From contig JAEZPW010000128.1 in NCBI GenBank assembly GCA_023441255.1, positions 1 through 33,532 on the forward strand: a stretch of 33,532 bases of DNA. The letters run 5' to 3'. Position 1 is the first letter of the stretch, and each line of letters begins with the position of its first letter. This DNA comes from Acidobacteriota bacterium. Its GTDB lineage: Bacteria > Acidobacteriota > Terriglobia > Terriglobales > Acidobacteriaceae. Under the pieces are notes generated by a model. That model ran no database searches, was not told the DNA's origin, and was given only the letters and a program-made list of their open reading frames with translations. A program made the translations under genes and the position numbers. Of the stretch, positions 1 through 7,990 are shown piece after piece.

Positions 1-225
1 TCTCTTACGTGGATCGCCCGAGGGCACGGGCAGACAGAAACGAGTGATGCTTCCAAGCATCATCCAGCCATCCGCGCACACGATCTGTTCCAGAGGCAAA
101 CGTCCTGAGACAAACGCCGCCTGCTGAAAGAAAAACGCCGCCTGCTGAACTTCGTACTCTCGAACTGCGTCTGGAAGGGCGGGGAACTGACGGCTACTTG
201 CCAGGAACGTTTGACATTGTTGCAC
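1..225 (-). CDS. Possible protein fragment cut by the left edge
   Basis: An open minus-strand frame of 75 codons runs from a GTG at 225-223, just after an in-frame TAA at 228-226, to base 1 without a stop. The translation is ordinary in composition and includes FLASSRQFPALPDAVREYE and LEQIVCADGWMMLGS. I do not recognise a family. No clear ribosome binding site precedes the GTG, so this may be a remnant. It carries an in-frame 21-base duplication that repeats the residues QQAAF. It lies in the same orientation as the gene at 370-2544 but is separated from it by about 145 bases. Confidence 0.3.
   Translation of the reverse strand, partial: MQQCQTFLASSRQFPALPDAVREYEVQQAAFFFQQAAFVSGRLPLEQIVCADGWMMLGSITRFCLPVPSGDPRKR
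112..149. repeat. Tandem 21-base duplication
   Basis: The 17-base unit AAACGCCGCCTGCTGAA occurs at 112-128 and again at 133-149, an offset of 21 bases. In the minus-strand frame at 1-225 this duplicates seven codons without a frameshift, which is the pattern expected of replication slippage inside coding DNA. Confidence 0.7.
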
Positions 226-369
226 TTACGTCAGCGGAAGCGAGGAAGGCGGTGGCGTTGGTGGGCATTGAAAACGCCCAAAACAAAAAAATGGCTCCCC
301 ACATTGGATGCGTTTCGAACTTCTCCCCTCGTCCGTTACGTGGGGTGATCCATTCTGGGCGTCCGCTTT

Positions 370-2544
370 TCAGGGAGAACCGTCTTGGTCGAAAGTCCCT
401 TCTTGGCGCTCGCTGGGCTGTGGAATGTCACCTTTTAATGGCCAGTAGCCGACTGCCGGGATTTGCCAGCGAACACCTTCCATGTCTTTACAGTCGTGAC
501 TCACCTCAATGCTCTCCTTGGCAACCTCCCAATCGATGGGATTGAGCAGCAGGCGTACAAATTCGTCACCGTCCCTTGTGTCCAGTCGGCCGAATTGCTG
601 AATATCGACAATCGTATGGTCTGGCTTGTGGCGCGTGACAACGCCCCCGTTGAGCAGTGTCATGAGCCCGTTTCTACTGACAACAGGGACGTCCTGAACC
701 TTCCAGCCGTTGAATGTGTGCACATTCGTCAGCACCGCAGGTTGCACCGTACGGATTGTGGCCATTACTTTCTTCGAACACACTCCGTTGAGGATTTGTG
801 GATCGTTGTGAATGCAAGCGGCAGCTGTGGCAGCTTGGCGTGCACCTTCCTCGATAATCTTGCGATTTCGCCAATGGTCGTACGCATTCATCCCCTGACC
901 CGCCAGGGCCTTGATTTGAAGGACGAGGAGAAGTCCGTCGCGCGCCGCAAGCAGATCCACGTCAGTGAGGATGGCGCCTTTCTGTCGAATTCTTATTCCC
1001 CTGCCAAGAACGCGCCAGCCGAAATGCTCAAGAACATTTCCGAAGAACTGTTCCCACAATCTCCCGAAACGGCGTCCTATTTCACCTCCTTTCAGCCACT
1101 TCGCTCGTATGTCTGCTGTCCAGCGAGCACTGTCCAGTACCCGAATGTAGGCAATTCGAGAATCAGGCAATCGAACGAAGGGGTTGGCAAGTAGCTGGAA
1201 GTGACACGCAACCGGAGGGCTTTGGACCATGGCATCTAACGCCTTCACGACTCGTAAACGCTGATCCTCTGCGATCGGGAGCATCGAAGCGATCGTGTCA
1301 GTGCTCGTCACAATCGGCGTGAGCTTGCGCGCAATTCGGGCTGGCGCATTTCTCGCTGCAAATTCTGCAATTGTAGAAAACCACCGAACCGAGAGAGCGG
1401 CAATGTAATCTTCAGCGATAGAAGACCCAGGACTCCCAGCAGCGAGCAGCAAATCGTCATTCGGCTCCAGCTCAACAAGCGCTCGCCGCAGTTGCGCCTC
1501 AATCGCACAGCGATCAATGATGCCCAATCGCACAGATGCTCCCGACATAATGAGCTCGACGCAGCTGTCCAGAAAATCTGGTAGCAGTTTTTCAAACTGC
1601 GGTCTTAACGTGGACTGACGTTCTTTGCCAAATGTCAGAAAAACAGCTTCGCGTCTGAGCCCTACCATCCGCGCAAACGCCAGTGTTGGGTCGCGGATAT
1701 CCAGCACGACTTCGATTGGCGCATTCAACTGCACGGAGCGAACAATCCATTCGCCATAACTCACTTGGTCAGCGGCGTATTCGAGTGAGTTCCAGGTGAT
1801 CGCAAGTTCGATCAACCTCAACAATGCCTGCGCAGTACCCTCTAACACCGCCTTGCCGCTGTCAAATGTCTTATGTTGATCGACGGCCCTAAACGCCTCA
1901 TTGATTGCCCGGGCAGCTGCGAAGGCAACGTCGTTTGTTGCGCCCTTCAGCTCATGAAGGGCGCGCTCCGAAATTGCACTGGCACTCGCCAAGTCACCCG
2001 CTTCCCTGTTGTTCGCAATCTCTGGTGTTGAGTGCTGCCACACGGTGCTAGCAATCTGTTCAAACCAGGTCGTTAACAGGGACTCAGCAACCCCCACCAG
2101 CTCAAGGGACGACACTCGCGGAAATTTCCCCAACGATTGGGCCAGGTTCGCAGCAACCCGGTCCCGCTGGTCAGCGACGAGAACTGCGAAATCGGCATAA
2201 TTCGCCTCGTGCGCTGCCTCACATCGGTCGGCAAACAGTCTGTCGACTGCAACTTTATATTCTCTAGCTATGGTCGGCCGGGCGGAGGCTGCGACCTTGA
2301 ACAGGAGTTTTTGTTCTCGAACCGCGACTAATGCCTCAGGGGCATGCACGCTTTCAAGAAGCAAGGACAATGAGGAGCTATCCCCGGCGATCAGATCCTT
2401 CTTAATCTGCAATAATTGGCCAGACAGGGATTTTATCTTCAATGGCGGCAGCGCATTAGACATAACTCGATCTAGGGCTTTGCTCCTCGTACGAACTATC
2501 ATTCTTCTTGTTTCAGCATACGGATCGAAAGAAATTCTACTCAC
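370..2544 (-). CDS. Large protein with C-terminal PD-(D/E)xK-like nuclease domain
   Basis: A 724-residue protein with a GTG start at 2544-2542; a later Met at residue 15 is an alternative start. The first 450 residues are mostly alpha-helical in character and match nothing I recognise. Around residues 490-550 there is a likely restriction-endonuclease fold: E498 in a helix (RLWEQFFGNVLEHFGW), then D528/D530 in a strand, then Q543-I-K545 in the next strand, which follows the D-(x)n-(E/Q)xK pattern of Mrr/NERD-type nucleases. About 180 further residues follow. It is transcribed away from the phosphorothioation genes, with 213 bases between its start and the ParB-like gene, so it may be a nuclease or effector of the same defence island. 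The nuclease assignment is from motif spacing only; the function of the long N-terminus is unknown. Confidence 0.72.
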   Translation of the reverse strand: MSRISFDPYAETRRMIVRTRSKALDRVMSNALPPLKIKSLSGQLLQIKKDLIAGDSSSLSLLLESVHAPEALVAVREQKLLFKVAASARPTIAREYKVAVDRLFADRCEAAHEANYADFAVLVADQRDRVAANLAQSLGKFPRVSSLELVGVAESLLTTWFEQIASTVWQHSTPEIANNREAGDLASASAISERALHELKGATNDVAFAAARAINEAFRAVDQHKTFDSGKAVLEGTAQALLRLIELAITWNSLEYAADQVSYGEWIVRSVQLNAPIEVVLDIRDPTLAFARMVGLRREAVFLTFGKERQSTLRPQFEKLLPDFLDSCVELIMSGASVRLGIIDRCAIEAQLRRALVELEPNDDLLLAAGSPGSSIAEDYIAALSVRWFSTIAEFAARNAPARIARKLTPIVTSTDTIASMLPIAEDQRLRVVKALDAMVQSPPVACHFQLLANPFVRLPDSRIAYIRVLDSARWTADIRAKWLKGGEIGRRFGRLWEQFFGNVLEHFGWRVLGRGIRIRQKGAILTDVDLLAARDGLLLVLQIKALAGQGMNAYDHWRNRKIIEEGARQAATAAACIHNDPQILNGVCSKKVMATIRTVQPAVLTNVHTFNGWKVQDVPVVSRNGLMTLLNGGVVTRHKPDHTIVDIQQFGRLDTRDGDEFVRLLLNPIDWEVAKESIEVSHDCKDMEGVRWQIPAVGYWPLKGDIPQPSERQEGTFDQDGSP

Positions 2545-2670
2545 CCAGCTGCATCACGGAAAGCATCATCAAACCGAGCGAAACGCTAAGCTCTTCTCTA
2601 GCGAAGGTCCGATGCGATGCCGCAGCGGAACACCCTGAGGCTGCTCGATGCAATTGGGCCTCCTAAGTTC

Positions 2671-2699
2671 TTGACAAGACGTGGCCAGGGCATTACAAG
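2671..2699 (+). promoter_or_regulatory. Candidate sigma70-type promoter for the ParB-like gene
   Basis: A perfect -35 box TTGACA lies at 2671-2676, followed by a 17-base spacer and a -10-like TACAAG at 2694-2699 (4 of 6 matches to TATAAT). It lies 58 bases upstream of the ParB-like start at 2758 and could drive the three-gene run up to 5336. Seen in sequence; activity is inferred. Confidence 0.5.
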
Positions 2700-2757
2700 T
2701 TTTGTTTCCGTCGCTAATTTCGTTTTTGAAGACGGTTGTGACGCCGGAGAGGAATGC

Positions 2758-3561
2758 ATGAAAGCCATTCAGGACCTGGACGTTGAGAAAATCGTGACCG
2801 GACCATCGCAATCGCGGGTCCGTCATATTGAAGAAGACATTGATGATCTGGCAGCCAGCATCGAGAAGATCGGGCTGCTTGAGCCCGTCGTGGTATACCA
2901 GCGTCCCGACCTCACGTACGAGCTGCTGACCGGCCAACGTCGATTTCTCGCCGTCCAGAAACTCGGTTGGGCAAAGATCCCCGCTGTCGTGCTCGACAAG
3001 CCCAAGCACGATGCCGAAGCCAAGGCGATCTCACTGACCGAGAACTTCGTGCGCAAACCCCTCGTCACCCAGGACCTGGTCGAGGCCTGCACGCAGCTGT
3101 ACAAGTTCTATGGTTCCCTGAAGGCGGTTGCTGAAGAAACCGGTCTGCCATACAACAAAGTCAGGGAGTACGTGAAGTACGACCGAGTCATTCCAAAACT
3201 GAAGCAACTCGTCGACGATGGAAAGATTGATTGGTCCTTGGCACTGAAGGCACAGGATGCCGCCACCACCTCAGCCGGTGATGTTGACGATGAGAAAGCG
3301 CTCAAATTCGCCAACACTCTCAAGACAATGACCGGCGCGCATCGCAAAGCCCTCGAAAAGATTGCCGTATCAGAACCGGCCAAGTCCGCAGACGAGATCA
3401 TCGAGGCCGCTCGGAAACCCCCGCAACAGGAAACGATTCGGGTCACGCTGCTACAGGGCACCGCGCAATCGTTGCAAAAGCTAGCCAACGACGAAAAGAT
3501 CTCGCGAGAGGAAGCGGCGGCCGACCTCATCATTGCCGGGCTGCAGGACAAAGGCTATTAG
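2758..3561 (+). CDS. ParB-like nuclease/CTPase-fold DNA-binding protein
   Basis: A 267-residue protein. The ATG at 2758 is chosen because GGAGAGG (2746-2752) lies 5 bases upstream; the frame stays open further upstream but that part is not protein-like. Residues 1-110 match the ParB N-terminal domain: LLTGQRRFLAVQKLG (about 57-71) corresponds to the GxRRxxA box, and TENFVRKPL to the ENxxR box. A helix-turn-helix follows (SLKAVAEETGLPYNKVREYVKY). No ParA partner is nearby, so plasmid partition is unlikely. It abuts the next gene (stop TAG, then ATG) and probably forms an operon with it and the MBL-fold gene. ParB-like proteins occur in many defence and mobile contexts as regulators or DNA-loading factors; which role applies here is not shown. 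Confidence 0.85.
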   Translation: MKAIQDLDVEKIVTGPSQSRVRHIEEDIDDLAASIEKIGLLEPVVVYQRPDLTYELLTGQRRFLAVQKLGWAKIPAVVLDKPKHDAEAKAISLTENFVRKPLVTQDLVEACTQLYKFYGSLKAVAEETGLPYNKVREYVKYDRVIPKLKQLVDDGKIDWSLALKAQDAATTSAGDVDDEKALKFANTLKTMTGAHRKALEKIAVSEPAKSADEIIEAARKPPQQETIRVTLLQGTAQSLQKLANDEKISREEAAADLIIAGLQDKGY

Positions 3562-4326
3562 ATGAGCGTTACACCCGAGGGCCAGCCGCTCACGGAGGAT
3601 GAGTTCTCTGAGCTGATCCTCAGCGTCGGAACGCACCACAAACGGCGGGTGCTTCCGCCCCTGGAAGTCGCAAAGCGGATGAAGCGCGCATTGGATCACG
3701 GTGTCCGCACCGGCGACAGAACTGTGCGGTATACCCCACCGACGCTAGCGGCTGCAGTTGGTTTTAAAGGACCGACGATGGTCGGTCACTTCGTTGGGCT
3801 GCTGGCGCTGCCGGAGGAGTTTCGCGGATTGATCGAGTGGGGAGCCGGCAAGACGGAGCTGTCACACCTGACGTTCTCGACAGCCTCGATGCTCACTTCC
3901 CTGGAGCAATCTCACCAGCGCGAGATGCTCAAGCGCGTCTTTGAATACGACCTCACGAAAACCGAAGTGATGATGGCAGTTCAAGCGCTCAAACGCGATT
4001 CTTCACGCACCGTGGACGACGCCGTCCAAATCGCCCTCACCACGCGCCCGGTCAAAATCCACCACGAGCTGCTCATTGGAGCGCTTCTGCCCAACACCCG
4101 AATGACAGATCACACCATCCCGACTGGCAAAAAGGAAGCCGCACTCACCGCGGTACTTCGGCCCATGCTTGCCGAGGAGAATTTCGCCGCGCGTATCGCC
4201 GAGCGCAATTATGTGATCTCCACAACGTCGAAAGGGAAGCAAATGCTGGAACAGTATGCCCAGCAGCACGGCACAGACCCGAACACGCTGGTCTTAAATC
4301 TTTGCGAGGAGCGCTTAGCCCGATAA
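3562..4326 (+). CDS. ParB/KorB-type DNA-binding protein lacking the nuclease domain
   Basis: A 254-residue protein starting directly after the stop of the upstream gene, with AAAGG at 3550-3554 seven bases upstream. The middle of the protein (PPTLAAAVGFKGPTMVG, then LLALPEEFRGLIEWG and TELSHLTFSTASMLTSL) has the order seen in the KorB/ParB helix-turn-helix domain: a recognition helix pair, then 'Lpeev..li..g.ls..ha..L'. The GxRR box of a ParB N-terminal domain is absent. The gene therefore looks like a divergent partner of the preceding ParB-like gene, possibly a hetero-oligomer subunit (inference). The C-terminal 100 residues are not recognised. Its stop overlaps the next start by one base (TAATG), which suggests translational coupling. 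Confidence 0.7.
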   Translation: MSVTPEGQPLTEDEFSELILSVGTHHKRRVLPPLEVAKRMKRALDHGVRTGDRTVRYTPPTLAAAVGFKGPTMVGHFVGLLALPEEFRGLIEWGAGKTELSHLTFSTASMLTSLEQSHQREMLKRVFEYDLTKTEVMMAVQALKRDSSRTVDDAVQIALTTRPVKIHHELLIGALLPNTRMTDHTIPTGKKEAALTAVLRPMLAEENFAARIAERNYVISTTSKGKQMLEQYAQQHGTDPNTLVLNLCEERLAR

Positions 4327-5336
4327 TGTCGACTACATGCAAGGTGCTGCCGGGTGGACCGATTTTTCTCGGGAACTCAGTCTCTGCGGACGGTGCGTCC
4401 TGGACGCGCCCCACGAGAGTTATATCTCATGTCCATGATGATCATTTCCGCGAGTTTGAGCAGAGCCTCGGCTCGCAAGATCCATTAGTGATGTTACCCG
4501 CCACGCTCGACCTGGTATATGCGATAAAGGGGCCGCACGCGTTACGCCTCCGACGAAATCTGAAAGCAATTCCTGCTGACACGCCGGAAATTATTAACGC
4601 CGAAAGGATCACGCTGACAGCAGCGAATCACATCCTGGGTTCAGCTCAAGTCACGGTGGAGACGGGTGACGGTAAGCGGTATGGATACACCGGTGACTTC
4701 TGGTGGCCCATCACTCCCCTCAAAGGCCTGGATGAGCTCGTGTTGGATGCGACCTACGGCAATCCGGAGTACGTGAGATCGTACAGCGAGGACCAGGTCG
4801 CGGAAGAGCTGGTAACGTTGGTGCGCAGGTTACTGGATGAGGGCAAGCGGGTCTGCATCAAGGCGGTGACCGGTCGGCTCCAGTACGTGATGCAATTACT
4901 TCAGGCCCACATCAGGGTTCCATTTCTTGCGGGCAAGAAGCAGACGGCAGTGGCGGCTGTGTATCAGTGCTATGGCTGCCTTGCCGACCCGGTATTGGAC
5001 CGTCACGACACACGCGGCCAAGCGATTATCACCGCGCGTGAGCGGCACTTGTCGTTCCACCACCTGGGCGAAAAGGTACCGGAGTCTGACTTCGATGCAT
5101 TTGTCATTGTCAGCGCGTACATGGTTCCGCGAGAAGAGCCGATCGTCCAATACGGGGATAAGACATATCGGGTGGCGTTAACTGATCATGCCGACTTTCA
5201 CGGCACAATTGACTATGTCGCCGCCGCGTCACCCAAGGTCGTGATAGTTGACAACTCTCGTGGCGGCGATGCTCGCACGCTGGCCGAGGAAATTCGGGCG
5301 CGACTGAGCATCCGGGCAGTCGTTGGGGGCGCATGA
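4326..5336 (+). CDS. Metallo-beta-lactamase-fold, beta-CASP-like nuclease
   Basis: A 336-residue protein; the ATG at 4326 overlaps the stop of the upstream gene by one base. It carries the MBL metal motif HVHDDH (H35, H37, D39, H40), a following histidine in ANHILGS (H102), the aspartate of YTGDFWW (D124), and near the C-terminus LTDHADF (H288-A-D290), equivalent to the HAD motif of beta-CASP RNA/DNA nucleases and ligase-associated exonucleases. All expected metal ligands are present, so it should be catalytically active. Known family roles include RNA 3'-end processing and DNA exonuclease activity. Its place between the ParB-like genes and dndB suggests a defence or DNA-processing role here. 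Substrate choice (DNA, RNA, phosphorothioate DNA) cannot be read from sequence. Confidence 0.82.
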   Translation: MSTTCKVLPGGPIFLGNSVSADGASWTRPTRVISHVHDDHFREFEQSLGSQDPLVMLPATLDLVYAIKGPHALRLRRNLKAIPADTPEIINAERITLTAANHILGSAQVTVETGDGKRYGYTGDFWWPITPLKGLDELVLDATYGNPEYVRSYSEDQVAEELVTLVRRLLDEGKRVCIKAVTGRLQYVMQLLQAHIRVPFLAGKKQTAVAAVYQCYGCLADPVLDRHDTRGQAIITARERHLSFHHLGEKVPESDFDAFVIVSAYMVPREEPIVQYGDKTYRVALTDHADFHGTIDYVAAASPKVVIVDNSRGGDARTLAEEIRARLSIRAVVGGA

Positions 5337-5374
5337 AGGGTGCCGAAGTCCACGAGTTCTGTCGAGAGATTTCG

Positions 5375-5441
5375 CTTCCTGGTGAGTGATTTTTAACTTC
5401 CATCGATAAAAGATTGACTTCCAGCCGAGTCCCCACATAAG
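5375..5441 (+). promoter_or_regulatory. dndB promoter with phased CTTCC repeats
   Basis: A -35 box TTGACT (5414-5419) and a -10-like CATAAG (5436-5441) are 16 bases apart, just ahead of the strong ribosome site AGGAGG (5455-5460). CTTCC recurs at 5375-5379, 5397-5401 and 5418-5422, spaced 22 and 21 bases (about two helical turns). The last two are part of a longer ACTTCCA repeat (5396-5402 and 5417-5423), and the last one overlaps the -35 box. This arrangement fits an operator for a repressor. DndB homologues are known to repress their own operon, which makes DndB the first candidate (inference). Confidence 0.5.
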
Positions 5442-5466
5442 ATCGCACCACAAGAGGAGGTGCGTG

Positions 5467-6579
5467 TTGGGCAAAGCATCGGCTGCGCTGGCCCCAGAGC
5501 CATATTCGTACGTGTTCTCCGCGCTGCGCGGGGTGCAGGCAGGCCGCGACTATTTTGTGGCGATGTGCCCCCTGAAGATCATCCCGAAAATATTTCTTTT
5601 CGACGAGGACGAGTTACCTCCGGAGCTGCGTGCGCAGCGCCCGCTCAACCGCGCCCGCATACCCGAAATTGCCAAGTATCTGATCGAGAACACGAAGGAA
5701 TATGTGTTTTCCTCCATCACGGCCTCTGTGGATGGTGGCGTGGTGTTCCAGTCATTCGATGGCGATAAAGGGCAAATTGGGAACCTCAAGATACCGATGA
5801 CCGCCCGGTTCATCATCAATGACGGCCAGCACCGACGCGCCGCAATCGAAGAGGCGCTCAAAGACAAACCGGAACTGGGCGATGAAACGATCTCCGTCGT
5901 CCTCTTCTGTGATAGCGGGCTCGTGCGCAGCCAGCAAATGTTTGCGGATCTCAACCAGCACGCGATCCGGCCCACAAAATCACTGGGGATCTTGTATGAC
6001 CGCCGCGATCCACTCTCGCAGTTGTCACGTCAGCTCATGACCCAGGTGTCGCATTTTAAAGGACTGACCGAAACCGAAAAGACGACGATTTCGAACCGCT
6101 CGATCAAGCTGTTCACGTTGAGCAGTATCTATCAAGGCACGAGAGCACTCCTCAATAAGACAAAAGACGGACGAATTACTCCTGCTGAAGAGGACCTCGC
6201 ATTGGCATTTTGGAATGAGGTGGGCAAGCACATTCCTGAATGGCGCATGGCGCAGGAGCGAAAGGTCAGCGCAGCAGAGCTGCGACGCGATTTCATCCAC
6301 GCCCACGGCATCGCCCTGCATGCGCTAGGCCTTGCCGGACGGGCACTCATCGCAGCCGAACCTAGAAAGTGGAAGGAGCGCCTCAAGCACTTGGGGGCAA
6401 TTGACTGGGCCCGCTCTAACAGCAGTCTCTGGGAAGGTCGCGCCACGATCGGCGGCAGGGTCAGTAAGGCCCACAACAATGTCGTTTTGACAGCAGCCGT
6501 CGTTAAGCGAGCGCTCGGCCTCGACCTCTCCCCTGAAGAGCAGAGAGTCGAGCACTACATGCAACAACGGGGGAACTGA
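5467..6579 (+). CDS. dndB: DndB, DGQHR-domain protein of the DNA phosphorothioation system
   Basis: About 370 residues. The TTG at 5467 is preferred because AGGAGG ends six bases upstream; a GTG at 5464 is only three bases away. The DGQHR motif is at about residues 119-123 (IINDGQHRRAAIEEAL), within the domain that defines the DndB family, preceded by the family-typical MCPLKIIPKIFLFDEDELPPELRAQR stretch, split here as MCPLKIIPKIF and then LPPELRAQR. In studied systems DndB is not needed for sulfur insertion but lowers modification frequency and acts as a transcriptional regulator. It heads a compact dndBCDE operon with its own promoter. The family assignment is firm; the regulatory role here is by analogy. 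Confidence 0.92.
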   Translation: MGKASAALAPEPYSYVFSALRGVQAGRDYFVAMCPLKIIPKIFLFDEDELPPELRAQRPLNRARIPEIAKYLIENTKEYVFSSITASVDGGVVFQSFDGDKGQIGNLKIPMTARFIINDGQHRRAAIEEALKDKPELGDETISVVLFCDSGLVRSQQMFADLNQHAIRPTKSLGILYDRRDPLSQLSRQLMTQVSHFKGLTETEKTTISNRSIKLFTLSSIYQGTRALLNKTKDGRITPAEEDLALAFWNEVGKHIPEWRMAQERKVSAAELRRDFIHAHGIALHALGLAGRALIAAEPRKWKERLKHLGAIDWARSNSSLWEGRATIGGRVSKAHNNVVLTAAVVKRALGLDLSPEEQRVEHYMQQRGN

Positions 6580-6586
6580 AGCAGTT

Positions 6587-7990
6587 ATGCAAGCGGCGGA
6601 TACCATAACGCAGGAAGCGCTCGCGGCGCGCTACGAGGAAATCCAGCAGGTCTACATGAACGACGCACGCCCCTGGATTATCGGATATAGCGGCGGCAAA
6701 GACTCCACGACTGCATTGCAGCTCATCTGGCATGCCCTTGCGCAGTTGCCCGAACCAAACCGTAAAAAGCCGATGTACATAATCTCCTCCGATACGCTGG
6801 TCGAGACCCCGAAAATCGTGGAGTACATCGACACGTCTCTCCAGCGCATCAACGAAGCCGCTCGTGCACAACACCTGCCGTTCAGTGCACACAAGGTACG
6901 GCCCAAAATCGATGATAGCTTCTGGGTAAACCTGATCGGTCGGGGATATCCGGCGCCCTCGACGCAATTCCGCTGGTGTACTGAGCGGTTGAAGATTGAT
7001 CCCGCAAACCGGTTCATTTTGGAACGCGTCGCCGAACACAGGGAAGTGGTCGTGGTGTTGGGGGTGCGTCGCAGCGAGAGTGCAACGCGCGCACAGGTCA
7101 TGAGCCTGCATCGGATCAAGGGCAGCGTGCTCTCCCGCCACTCAACGTTGGCAAATGCATACGTGTACACGCCCATTGAGGACTTCAGCACGAACGCAGT
7201 TTGGACTTACCTGCTCCAAGTGCCGTCCCCATGGGGCAATAACAATCGCGATCTGGTCACGATGTATCGCAACGCTCAGGCAGGCGAATGTCCGCTTGTG
7301 GTGGACAAGACCACGCAGTCATGTGGCAACAGCCGCTTCGGGTGCTGGGTTTGCACGGTTGTCAACCGCGACGCCAGCATGGAAGCCATGATCGACAACG
7401 GTGAGGAGTGGCTCGAACCACTATTACAATTCCGCAACATGCTCGCCGGAACACAAGACCCTACGGTAAAAGCGCAGGTGCGCTCACTGAAGCGGCGCAA
7501 CGGCCAAGTAATGCTCAAGGCCAACGGCGATGGATTCGTCTACGGCCCCTACAAGATGACGGAACGCAAGAAGTATTTAGAAGCCCTGTTGCAGATACAA
7601 CAACAAATCCAGCGCACAGGCCCTAATCCCGAACAGCTGCTAATCACACCGGCTGAGTTGGCGGAGATTCGCAGGATCTGGCGCACGGAGGAACAGGACT
7701 GGGAGGATTCTGTCCCAAAGATCTATCGTAGAGTCACGGGCGAGGACTTTGCCTGGGAAAAGGACGAGGTGCCAGGATTCTCAGCTCTTGATCGACAGAC
7801 TCTGGATGTGATCTGCGCGAAACACACCGTCCCAAGCGCCTTGCTCGCAAAATTGTTGGACACCGAGCGGCTGTACAGCCGTGCGAGTCGCCGCTCAGGC
7901 GTGCAGAACACAATTGCGTCTGTGCTGGCAGAAGAATGGCGATCGGAACAGGAAATCTTGGAGGCCGAGAAGCCCGATGATTCTAACTAG
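6587..7990 (+). CDS. dndC: DndC, PAPS-reductase-like sulfur transfer enzyme
   Basis: A 467-residue protein with an ATG at 6587, eight bases after the dndB stop; GGGGGA lies about 12 bases upstream. It shows the PP-loop ATP-pyrophosphatase motif SGGKDST (residues 35-41) and a cysteine set suited to a 4Fe-4S cluster: C131 (FRWCTERLK), C246, C253 and C256 (CGNSRFGCWVC), with C235 nearby. In known systems DndC activates the DNA backbone with ATP and receives sulfur from the desulfurase DndA or IscS. Length and motif order match the family. The C-terminal 200 residues are the DndC-specific extension. The 3' end overlaps dndD by 14 bases, indicating coupled translation. Nothing looks broken. Confidence 0.95.
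   Translation: MQAADTITQEALAARYEEIQQVYMNDARPWIIGYSGGKDSTTALQLIWHALAQLPEPNRKKPMYIISSDTLVETPKIVEYIDTSLQRINEAARAQHLPFSAHKVRPKIDDSFWVNLIGRGYPAPSTQFRWCTERLKIDPANRFILERVAEHREVVVVLGVRRSESATRAQVMSLHRIKGSVLSRHSTLANAYVYTPIEDFSTNAVWTYLLQVPSPWGNNNRDLVTMYRNAQAGECPLVVDKTTQSCGNSRFGCWVCTVVNRDASMEAMIDNGEEWLEPLLQFRNMLAGTQDPTVKAQVRSLKRRNGQVMLKANGDGFVYGPYKMTERKKYLEALLQIQQQIQRTGPNPEQLLITPAELAEIRRIWRTEEQDWEDSVPKIYRRVTGEDFAWEKDEVPGFSALDRQTLDVICAKHTVPSALLAKLLDTERLYSRASRRSGVQNTIASVLAEEWRSEQEILEAEKPDDSN

Noticed and set aside
463..1194. Open frame of 243 codons opposite the PD-(D/E)xK-like gene
   Set aside because: Antisense shadow with His/Val/Cys-rich text and no recognisable motif.
2617..2757. Upstream extension of the ParB-like gene
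   Set aside because: The residues do not resemble a ParB N-terminus, the likely promoter lies inside this stretch, and a good ribosome site precedes 2758.
2758..4326. Plasmid partition (parAB) locus
   Set aside because: Two ParB-like proteins are present, but there is no ParA ATPase or visible parS-like repeat cluster.
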